Positions 8,550-19,600 of a stretch of 64,000 bases of DNA are shown here, one piece after another. The notes beneath the pieces are model-generated. The model did no database searches. It saw nothing but the letters and a program-made list of their open reading frames with translations, and was not told where the DNA came from. Positions within the stretch are counted from its first letter, which is position 1. The number at the start of each line of letters is the position of its first letter. Location of the stretch: positions 558,001 to 622,000 of the forward strand of contig JBBPEB010000021.1 in the NCBI GenBank assembly GCA_039096225.1, in the 5' to 3' direction. The translations under genes were made by a program, and so were the position numbers. This stretch comes from Blastocystis sp. Blastoise (Eukaryota > Sar > Bigyra > Opalinata > Blastocystidae).

Positions 8550-10822
8550 TTAAAATTCAATGTAAGATATAACAATTGAGAGATAATAATTATCTAAACT
8601 CAAGCGTAGGCTGGCGTAGCCAGTCGTGAAACGCTTGTAGCATCTAAATGACGTTCCATTTCTATATTTTATAGAATCATAACTAGTAAATTCATTTTCG
8701 TAAATATGCTTAAACCATATTAAAATCCTCTGGCATAGTTCTCTGTTATACATAAGTCTTTCCCATATATCATTAGAAGCCATATATAGTTCTTTAAAGA
8801 ATTCATTATTAATGAGTTTATTGAAATCATCATCATTGTTTACTAATAGTATATAAATTATTGATAATAATATTTCCCTCGAAGATTTGGGTTTTTCACT
8901 AGGATTTTCAAAAGTATAAGATCCACAATTTATATCGTAGCAATCATATATATCATCACCTGTAGACATTCCATTCTTAATTTCTTTACTAAATAAAGTA
9001 TATTCAATAACTTCTCTTGAAATCATTTTCAACAATACATGTGATCCAGGACTACGTTTGGTACTACATATTCTACCAGAAATTCCAAAAAAGCGTTCAT
9101 TGGTATAAGTATATTGAAATGATGGAACACATATATATAGTATTGATGTTAATAGATGAATCAAAATATGATCCTGAGTAGTAATTAATTCTTTAGGCAT
9201 ACACTTTTCTATTTTATATAATGTAAGATATATTCTTTTCTTAAATTCTAATAAGCAGTTAAGATCATATGGAATATTTATCGCCATAACATTATTAAGA
9301 ATAGAAAATAAGTTCTCTAGAAACACTATTAACTTCGAGTCATGATATGTATAATCATGCATTAGTGGAATAATATACTTCGAGAAAGCAATAAACTTAT
9401 TTTTACCGTTTAAGTTTGAGAAGAATGAAGGATTTAATATATCACAAAAGCCATTTTTATTAAATGATTTAAAGGAGTGAATGGAGTTTAATCTGACTTT
9501 TAATATATTAATATTATTCTCATTTAGTGAAATACAATTTGTACCAGAATTCTCATTATTAAGAATGTGAGAAGCTGTTTGTGACAAATAGTTTGTCGAA
9601 TTATTGAATAGATAAGTATAATATTCCTTAGATAAATTAATATTAAGATGCAACGAATCAGGATTCAATCCATATACCCTACTAATTTTAATACACGGAT
9701 AAAGTTCTATTACATTCTTCTTTTTATCTACTTCACTAATATCAACATAATGCAATATATCTTTTTCATAATTTTTCTTTAATGAATTTTCAACAATATG
9801 TAAATCACCATTTCTTGTAGAATTAGATAAATAGATAGGATTAGATTGTTTCTTAGTATATTTATTTTTCAATTTATTTAATCTAGGTTGATGAATGTCT
9901 TTAGAGGTACAGTTTGAAGATTTTTTTGTATACAAGGAAATACAATTATAATGATTATTATTATTACTATTTAAGGATTCATGATAAAAACTAACTGGTG
10001 TTGACTTATACTGAATCTGAAGACAAGAAATAGGAATTGAATCAATGGTTATATTTTTTTCGTTTATATGAAGTTCTGATTCTGTATTTATTATCTTATA
10101 GTGCCTTTTTATTATTTCATCTAAGAATTGAATACCACTATGAAGCATAGATAGACTTCGTTCTATAGATATGGAGCACCAATTACAAAAACTGTTAGAA
10201 GCTGAGGAAGAACCACCTATTACCGATCCTCCCTTATAATCAAAAGTATAATTAATTGGTAGGCATTGAATTTTAATTGATGAATCATTGTATTGTATTG
10301 TGTAACCATTAATAAGTATCTCAAATTCTTCATATAGAAATTGAATTAATGTGTGTAGATAGGAGGGAGGGCAGAATGTTATAGGTATACAGAATTGAGA
10401 TTCTGAAGATTTATTAGACTTTAAATTTAATATTCTAATTCCAACTGAGTTTAATAATACATGAGAACCTTGTATACTTCTATTATATACTGAGAATTCA
10501 TCAGTAAATATTCCACAAAATAATATAATATCTGCTTTAACCTTTTCTATAATATCTTTATATTGTTTCATGGCACAGCATAAATGAATATCATTGACAT
10601 ATTTATATTGACTTTTATAGTAATTTCTATCATTATCATTTGGAATACCATTATATATATAATGACCAATCAAACGGTCATCTTCAAAGAGATGATGAGT
10701 ATTAATTATCTCTATAACTTCATTATATTTGTATACAGAACAAACATTTTGATAAACACTACATTTTATCATGTTAGTAATTCTTGGAATTAAAGGACTA
10801 TACAACACTCTCTCCATTTCTT
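8550..10822 (-). CDS. CACTA/EnSpm-type transposase, main (3') exon
   Basis: A 755-codon intact frame from the internal ATG. Features fit the Transposase_21 family of cut-and-paste DDE transposases. There is an Asp in FTDEFSVY (about residue 106), then PPSYLHTLIQFLYEEFEIL, a second Asp in NYTFDYKGG (193) followed by a CNWC pair (211-214). A C-terminal block has H...H and TNERFFG (Glu near 574). The start at 10817 is probably not the true start: a splice acceptor (TATATTTAG) at 10823 opens the exon in phase 1 with the codons for EEMERV, and SPLIPRI is normally internal in this family, after a zinc-binding segment. The matching donor exon is at 22380. The frame shows no decay. Confidence 0.8.
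8601..8637. other. GC-rich double-arm hairpin inside transposase 3' coding end
   Basis: Outer arms CAAGCGT and ACGCTTG flank an inner perfect hairpin CTGGC-GTA-GCCAG. It encodes part of the last 30 residues of the transposase. The core GGCGTAGCC resembles GGCGAAGCC of the first Helitron end. It may be a small inserted palindromic element that replaced the original C-terminus. Confidence 0.5.
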
Positions 10823-12225
10823 CTAAATATAATCATTACTATATATATGAGAATAGGCAAAAAAATTCCCATTGGTCAGTTTTTGGAAAATGCATTTGAT
10901 TGGCTACTATATACTCAAGTTTGTACCCACAACTCCTCTAAACTTACGGGAAGTTAACTTTTGGTTGAAACACAGTTCAATAGGATATAACGTGTAGTTG
11001 TGCACCGTATATTTGGTTAAGCGATATTATTTATAATTAAAAAGATATTAATAAAAAAATAGAAAACATGATTTTTGAGTCGTTTTTGATTGGCTCTTTG
11101 GGGTGACCCCGATAAAAATTGTTGACCAGACAATTGAAAAATAAACATGGGGTAAACTTGATTTTTTCTCAATCCCACAATATACGTTATCCGTGTTTAT
11201 TCTTTATATTTATCTATTTTTTAATACTTTTTCATATTGAACACGTGAGGCCTTAACGGTCAAATTTAGATTGTCAATTTGACATGATATTCTGATTCAG
11301 GAGGTCAAAAAACCTAGGTGTACCAATTTTGAGCTCCTGAGGACGATTTTTGAGTGATCCATATTTTCTTCGATCTTCTTATAATGGACTAATATTGTAG
11401 TATTGTAATCAATAGGTCCTCAAACTACTATGGTTAAAACAAAGTCTTAAAATAACGAGTTTAAAAGTGACAATTTTGAAAAATGTGAATTAAGTGGTCT
11501 TAGAGTGAGAGATTCAATATAATGACTTTTATTTAATAAACTAGACTTATAACTCTATACTATATTAAAAGGAGAGTCAAAATTATGAAGGTCAAAGTGT
11601 ATCGGCAAAATGTAAAGTATGTCTTAAAATGTTTAAAGTGTTAGCTGTTGTTTTTACTCATCCAAGTCAAGTCTACTCTTAAAATATTAGCTTTAACTAA
11701 TAAGTTAAAGGTTGTCAATTTGTCAAAATGTTTTAAACACTCTCTTAAACAAAGAGATTCAAGAAGTTGACTTTCATTTTATACATAGCATGTGTATATA
11801 AATACTTTCTCAAAAGAGCTTTGGAAAATATTGTGGATGAGTGTTTTGTCAAATGGTAAAGTTATATAAAGAGTGAATTGTTTCCATTCCTTTTTGTTTA
11901 AATCAATGTTTCGTGTTTACTCTATAAAAATAACTTTTTAATACTGAGTTTAAAGTTTAAAAGTCAACATGTGTGTTTGGTTTGTTTACTTTTAATTATT
12001 AAAATTGAGTTTAAATACATAAATTATGTCATACACGTCTATACTGATTGATTCAAACAGTTTTGAGATGACTTAGTTGTTTCAGTTAAAATGGATTTGT
12101 TCTCATTGTGACTGTTGTTGAGAAGAGGAAGTCTCAAAAAACTATAAACAGTTAGATATATGTATATAATGTCAAAATTTAAAAGGTATAATCTAAAAGA
12201 GATAAAAATAAGTTTAAAAAAAGAG

Positions 12226-12228
<3 letters not shown>
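10823..12228. other. Non-coding tract, presumed inside transposase intron
   Basis: No gene. It contains short palindromes (GGGGTGACCCC near 11100; AATTGT/ACAATT arms near 11118; TCAGGAG/CTCCTGA arms between about 11297 and 11341) and, from about 11380 to 11900, two units of the same 245-bp degenerate repeat seen at 6.6-7.1 kb. The tract looks like older inserted repeat DNA. Confidence 0.4.

Positions 12229-12272
<44 letters not shown>
12229..12272. repeat. (AT)n microsatellite
   Basis: About 22 AT units in a row. Confidence 0.95.
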
Positions 12273-12277
<5 letters not shown>

Positions 12278-12308
12278 GTAAAAAATATTAAAAAACAAGA
12301 AAAATAAG

Positions 12309-12376
12309 ACTTCATGTCAGGAATTGAACCTGAAAACAATCTATAATGATTGCTTCTCTCCTTCTAGAGCATAAAG
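12309..12376 (-). pseudogene. tRNA-like sequence (degenerate or organelle-type)
   Basis: Read on the minus strand it folds as a short tRNA. The acceptor CTTTATG pairs with CATGAAG (one wobble), a small D arm has CTC/GAG and a GG in the loop, an anticodon-like stem CAATC/GATTG follows, and the T arm TCAGG-TTCAATT-CCTGA fits the TTCRANY rule. The anticodon loop has 6 (or 8) nt instead of 7, the variable loop is 3 nt, and the 8-9 spacer is missing, so it is not a normal nuclear tRNA. It could be a mitochondrial tRNA copy or a SINE head. Confidence 0.4.
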
Positions 12377-12429
12377 GGAGTTTAAAGAGTAATAATAATA
12401 ATTAAATATATATATATATATAATAAGAA

Positions 12430-12750
12430 GGAAATGAAGAGGAAGAAAGAAGTAGGAAGAAGAAGAAGGAAGAATTAAGGATGAAGAAGAAGGAAGAAGG
12501 AAGAATCAAGGATAAGGAAGAAGGAAGAAAGAAGAAGGAGGAAGAAGAAAGAAGGAAGCAGGAAGAATGATGAATGATGAAGCAGGAAGAAGTAGGAAGA
12601 AGAAAGAAGGATGAGGAAGAATGAAGAATCAAGGTGAAGAAGAATGAAGTTGGAAGAATAAGGAAGACGGAAGAAGGAAGAAGAATGAAGTTGGAAGAAT
12701 AAGGAAGAAGGAAGAAGTAAAATGAAGAAGGAAGAAGAAAGAAAGAATAA
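12430..12750. repeat. Polypurine (GGAAGAA)n-type minisatellite
   Basis: About 320 bp of almost pure purine on the plus strand (GAA, GGAAG, AGAAGAAGG variants) with few interruptions. Ser/Phe/Leu-rich frames on the other strand are artefacts. Such mirror-symmetric tracts can form triplex DNA. Confidence 0.9.
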
Positions 12751-12782
12751 GAAGACTATTAAACCTATATACAATAAAAACA

Positions 12783-12985
12783 TATAAACATATAAATAAA
12801 TAAATAATATAAATATGATAAATAAATAATATAAATATAATAAATAAATATAATAAATAAATAAATAAATAATATAAAATTAATAAATAAAATAAAATAA
12901 ATGAATAAATATAATAAATAAATATAATAAATAAATAAATAAATAAATAAACATATAAATAATAAAAATAATAAATAAAATATAA
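12783..12985. repeat. (AAATAAAT/AATAT)n low-complexity array
   Basis: A run of ATAAATAA and AATATAAAT variants, about 200 bp. No gene. Confidence 0.85.
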
Positions 12986-12989
12986 ATAT

Positions 12990-13445
12990 ATACCTATAAA
13001 TTAATCTGGAACCACAGATTAAAAAAGAAAGACATAAAAAAACGAAAACCACAACACATCAACAACATTTTCTTTCCTATAGAACAAAAAAAATAATAAT
13101 CCATTGAATAAATTATATATAAAGAAAAAATAAATAAAATACACAAATAAAATAATAAGTAAAACAGATGAATAGACAAATGAAAAAGAAAATATTATAA
13201 AAAATATATATATTTATATACCTGACAATAAATAAGCCATGTAGTACAACCAGGACCACTTCAAGAAGCTTCTATCACCACAACCAAGACAAATACAAAA
13301 GAATCCTATAGAAAAGTGTATTATTTTAAATAAATAAATTAATATATACAAATAAATATAAAAATAATAACTATACAACATCAAATTAATTAATAAAACA
13401 TACCCAGACAATCAATACAAACAAATAATTAAAAAATATAAGAAA
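12990..13445 (-). other. Possible minus-strand exon remnants
   Basis: Two segments are bounded by the splice signals used elsewhere. One is about 13222-13315, opened by a TATAG acceptor and closed by a GTATAT donor, phase 1 to 1, encoding an open piece with CICLGCGD and SWLYYMAYLL. The other is about 12998-13080, in phase, ending in a stop at its own donor-like site. TTAATCTG/CAGATTAA arms lie near 13000-13021. They could be alternative exons of the split transposase gene or pieces of another element. I do not recognise the product. Confidence 0.25.
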
Positions 13446-13661
13446 CTATAGTTTTTGGGTACCCAAAATGTTTTTAATAAAAAATGACCCAATTATCAGT
13501 TTAGCAATAAAAATTATTAAAATTCAAGGTTAATTATGATTCCTATTATTTTTAAAGGTACATATTTTAAATGTAGACCCTTTTTTTACAAAAGTTGAAA
13601 TCAAAATAAGATTTTGTATTCTCCATAAAAATACTTATTTTATAATTAGTTATTAAATAAG
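13446..13661. other. Presumed 5' region of second Helitron
   Basis: AT-rich leader with a perfect 16-bp palindrome TTTTGGGTACCCAAAA at 13453-13468. The Helitron 5' TC end should lie near here, but I cannot place it without a second copy. Confidence 0.35.
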
Positions 13662-16600
13662 ATGCCTAAGAAGACTCGGATGTCGTCCAGGCGGAGGTCT
13701 TTGAAACAAAAGACCTATGTATCCCAGAAACGGTCAAGTATGTATTGTATTTATTTTTTTATTATACATATATAGGTTCTTCTACTCAGATGGATGCAAG
13801 CATGGATATCATTGATGGTGATGGTGCTTATCAATATGGTCTTGAAGGTATATATTTATACATTTCTTTTTGTTTTATTATTTTATATTATCTTAGATTC
13901 TTCTATGTCCATGGTGTCCTATTCTGATGATGGTGTAAGGTTATCGTGTGGTATTGAAGGTATGTTGGCATTCATTTGTTTTTATTTTTATATTTTTATT
14001 TATCTATAGGTTCTTCTATTGTTGTGGATTCTGTTGCTGGAGCTATTGATGATGATATACACTCCACTAATGGTCTTGAAGGTATGTTGTCAATCATTTA
14101 TTTTATTTTTTTTTATTTTTATTTATCTATAGGTTCTTATACTCATGATGATGTTGTTGCTGATGCTATTGATGGTGGTGTTAACTCGACTCATGGTCTT
14201 CAAGGTATATAATCATTCATTTATTTATTTATTTATTTTTAATTATTTCTTTTATTTCCTATTTATATGTTATTATAGGTTCTTCTGTTGCTATGAATGT
14301 TAGTGCTGATGTTATTCATAATGAAGGTATATATAATATATTTTCTTTTTCTTCTTTTTGATTTATACTTTTATTTTATAAATATATATAGGTCCTTCTA
14401 TTAATGGTAGTGATGCTAAAGGTATATAGATATTTATTCTTTTCTTCTTTTTTAATTTATTTTTAATTTATTACTCTTTTATTTATATATAGGTTCTTTA
14501 ACTCAGTTAAGACCTGGCTTTTCTTCAGCTTCTTCTTTAGAAGGTATATATATATATATTTATTATTTATATAAATATATATTATTATTATTATCTCTTT
14601 CATTGATAATATACAGGTGTGTCTTCTAATGTGAGAGAATATCATCCTGTTGGTGCTGATGTTACAAATATAACTATATCTAAAGGTATATATATATTAC
14701 ATATATTTATTTTATCTTATTTTAAATATATATATCTATGTCTTTTGTCTCTATAGGTGTTAGTGTGAGTGATTCTTCAGTTGCTGAAGGTATATATATA
14801 TTACATATATTTATTATATATTTCTTTTAATATATTATATCTATGTCTTTTGTCTCTATAGGTGTTGATGATAATAGTTCTTCAATGACTAAGGGTATAT
14901 ATATATTACATATATTTATTATAATATCTCTTATTATATATATATCTATGTCTTTTGTCTCTATAGATGTTAGTATTAATAATTCTTTAATTGCTGAAGG
15001 TATATATATATTACATATATTTATTATATACTTCTCTTATTATATATATATCTATGTCTTTTGTCTCTATAGGTACTAATAATGTGATGGGTATGTTAAA
15101 AATAATCTTTTAGTTTTCTTTTCTTTTGCTTATTATTATTTTGTTATTATTTTCTTTTCACAGATAATAGCTTTCTATTATCTGCTTTCTTATAGTGTCT
15201 ATTTATTTATTTAACTACTTCGTTTAGCTGTGCTACTTAGTATGTTAATATTTAATAGAATACTTTCTTTTGTTTTCTTTTTGTTTTGTTAAAATTGATT
15301 TATTTAATTTATATTGTGTCGAAAAAAAATGGTAAGGTTGTCGACTATTAAGATAATTCTTGAATTACTTAATATTGAATAGTGTGGAGTCTTTAAATAT
15401 TTGTATTAAATTATATTTAAAACATCTATTGATCGCCTGTGTGACTCATACTATTGTTGACTATTGTTCGCCTCTAATTCGATATAGCCTAACCGATGTT
15501 ATATACTATCGATGCTTGAGCTCTTATTAAGTGTTGAGTTTCTGCACTTACTCGCATTGTACATAGATATAAACTGGGTAGTTAGTGATATGTTTTAGAT
15601 ATGTTGTAACAAAGCACAATAGTTATAGAAGTCCGTTATGAGCGGATCTTAAGGATTGTTTAATAAATAATACAATATTAAATATCTATACTTATTTAAT
15701 ATTAGTTTTCATTAATTATAATATTATCTTTCATTATGTTTAATATTGAAGATAATTATTAATTAATAAAGTGTTTACTTTATGAATTGATAAATATTTC
15801 ATAGATACTCTATGATATATTTATATTAATTAGTAATTACTTCATTAACTATAATGAGACTTAATACACTTAATAAAATACTTATCATATCATTAACTTT
15901 ACCATAAATTATAATTAATATCTAACTATTAATATATATAGGTTCCAATAAGGATAAAATAAATAATAATGATTTATCTAAATCATTTGGTTTTAACTCA
16001 AAACCTTTAGCTTTGTTTTCGATTTTTAATATACAAAATAATATTCCTTTACAAAACATTCAAAACAATAATTCAAATAACAATATTGATATTGATATAG
16101 ATAATAGTTATTCACAAATAAATAATAATAATTCTATATTAAATAATGGTTCAAACCTACTTAATCAAATGAATCCAGTTAATCAATCAATTAATAACAT
16201 ATCTATTGTTCAAAGTCAAATTAATAATAATAATCAATCTATTCCTATATCAACTACTATTATACAACCTACAGAAAATAATACTTCTGTTTCTAATAAT
16301 AATAATGATTCTATTAATACTTCTTCACACTCTTTACCTGTTGTTACTACTATTCCAACTAATGTAAATATATCTAACAATAATAATTCTACAATCATTA
16401 ATGATAATACAAATAATTCAAGAAATAACACTAATACTAATAATAATGAAACAATAATACATAGAAATAATAGATCTATTAATTCCATCATGAATAGTTA
16501 TTTAACTATTCCTGATTTAAGTCCTATTCTTCCTCCTTTAAGTATTCTAACAAATATTCCTCATATTAATTTAAATAATGATAATGAATCAGAAATTATA

Positions 16601-19600
16601 ACAACAATACCTAATAGTAGTAGTAGTAGTAGTTCAAGTGATAGTAGTAGTAATAGTAGTAGTAGTAGTAGTAGTAATTTTTCTGATAATGATTCTGATT
16701 CTGATTATATTGATCCTTTTCCTGATATTAATAGTAATACTCAAAATAATGATGAAATACCAGTTGTAAGAACTATTAGAAGACCTATAACAGATAATAG
16801 TATGTTTTTTTATTATTTAAATATATTTATTTAATACTTTTTTATAGTTGAAGAAGACATAACTATTCATCCTATTATTAATAGAGGAAGAAGAAGAGCT
16901 TTAGATATTTGTATGCTATTTATATTTTATAATCCTTTATAAATAATTAAATAATAAATTATTTTTATAGATAATCAACAAAGATTATTATATCCTGGAT
17001 TACATAATTGTATTGCTTCTATTCAAAGAAGTATTTATATATATTTAATATTGATTTTATATTATTTTATATAGATTCTCATGGTGATTTTGTATTAAAT
17101 GAAGCATTGAATACTTATAAAGCTAATTATTTAGGTGATTTTAATGTTCATTGTGAATATTGTCATGCTAAACATTTTGAATTAGAGAAAGGAATGAATG
17201 ATAAGTTTTATACTTGCTGTGGTAGTGGTAAAGTAGTTCTTCCTGAGCTTCCTGATCTTCCTAATACTATTCGTTCTTTATTACAAAGAGATAATCCAGA
17301 TTCAAGAGAATTTATTAATAATATTATTCGATATAATAATTCTGTTGCTTTAGCTTCTTTAGCTGGAAATAATACTTCTGATGATGATTTAAGAAATTCT
17401 TCTGGACCTTTACTATTTAAATGTGGAGGTAATATATATCATACTTTTAAGAGTGCTTTAGATTTTGATGTGAATGATCCTACAAGACATCCTATATTCA
17501 ATCAATATTATATGATAGATGGAGATGAAGCTACTCATATGAGAAGTATGAATCGATATTTTTGTGATTTAAAACCAAATATTTTACAAATATTAGATAG
17601 TACAATAAGAGAATATCATCCATTAGCTCAAATATATAATTCACTTCGAGAAAGAGTAGATGAAGTAATAGAAGAGAATAGTCAAATGAATAGAAGTAAT
17701 ATTAATTTATTAATAGAATTTAAGAAACAAAGAAGAGAAGTACCTGATATAAGAAGATATAATACTCCTCAAGTAGATGAAGTAGCAGTAATATATCAAT
17801 ATAGAGAAGGAGGAGTAATGCCAGAAAGAAGTTATTGTTGTTTTCCTAGAAGTGGTATGGAAATAGTAGCTACTAATAGTAATAATGAACAGAATCGTTA
17901 TACTTCAGGTCAATATATAGTAATGAAGAATACTAATTCTTATATAGATTGTATGGTTTATCCAGTTATGTTTCCAACTGGAAGACAAGGTTGGTATCCA
18001 GATTTATTATCATTGAATCGTTCTAATCAAATAACTATTACTATGTTAGAATATTATAATTATATGCTTCAAATGAAAGATCCACCTTATGATAATTATT
18101 TATTAAAATATAAGAAATTAACTTTACAATATATTACTGATAATTATATACGAGTAGAACAAAATAGAATTAATTATATACGAAATAATCAAAATAAATT
18201 AAGAGCTTCAACTTATCAGAATATAAATAATATGTTAGAAGAGAGAGGAGATCAAATAAATGAGAATGATAGAAATATAGATAGAATAGGTAAAGCTATT
18301 ATATTACCTTCTTCTTTTGTTGGTAGTCCAAGAAATTTACAACAGAAATATATGGATGCTATGAGTGTAGTTCGAGAATATGGTAAACCTGATTTATTTA
18401 TTACATTTACTTGCAATCCAGATTGGCTAGAAATAAAGAATAATATTCCAGAAGGTTATACTGTTAATGAATTTCCAGATTTAGTTTCAAGAGTGTTTCA
18501 TTTAAAGTTGAAACAATTACTTTCTGATATAAAGGATAAGAATATATTTGGTACTGTAGAAGCTTTATTATATTCAGTGGAATTCCAAAAGAGAGGTTTA
18601 CCACATTCTCATATATTAATTATTTTAGATACGAATTCTAAATATAGAACAGAAGATGAAGTAGATAGTATAATAAGTGCAGAGATTCCTGATAAAGAAT
18701 CAACTCCTCTTCTTTATGAATTAGTTAAGAAACATATGATTCATGGTCCATGTGGTCCTGATTATGATACGAATTGTGTTTGTATTGATAGATCAACAGG
18801 TAAATGTAGTAAGAGATTTCCAAAAGAATATATAGAGCAAACTAATTGTCATTTAAATTCTTATCCTTTATATCAAAGAAGAAATATTCCTGATAGAACT
18901 ATTACTCTTATTCGTAGTCATAATACTTATACTATTGATAATCGTTGGGTAGTTCCTTATAATCCTTATTTATTATTGAAATATCAAGCTCATATTAATG
19001 TAGAAGTCTGTTGTAATATTCAAAGTACTAAATATATATATAAATATGCATTAAAAGGAAATGATTCTGTGATAGCTCAATTACGAAGAGTGAATGATAA
19101 TGGAATAGTAGACGAAACTCAAGCTTATTTAGATTGTCGATATGTTTCTCCTCCTGAAGCTTCTTATCGTTTGAATTGTTTTGAAATTACTTATAATTCT
19201 GTTTCAATTAATAGATTACCTATTCATTTACCTGATGATCCATATATATTATTTCGAGAAGGACATGAAGAAGAAGCATTAAGAAATAGTTTAGAGAAAG
19301 GTACTAAATTAACAAAATACTTTGATTTAGAGAAAGAAGTTCAGAATCAAAGAAAGATATATACTTATTATTATATAGAGAAGAAGCATGGTATTCGTAA
19401 TATGAATAATGTAGAAGAAGAAAGAGAATTGATTCAAGTTCGTTTAGAAGAGATAAATAGAATAAATAGTTATGAAGTAGATGATGATAATATATCAGAA
19501 GAATTATTGAAAATATTAGATGAGAAATATCCTATTTATGCTTATCATGAAATACCAAAATATTATGTATGGAAATCGAATACAAATACTTGGAATAGAC

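Noticed and set aside
12402-13052. Ser/Phe/Leu-rich and Tyr/Ile-rich minus-strand frames
   Set aside because: They lie on polypurine and AAATAAAT low-complexity DNA and show no domain or stable composition.
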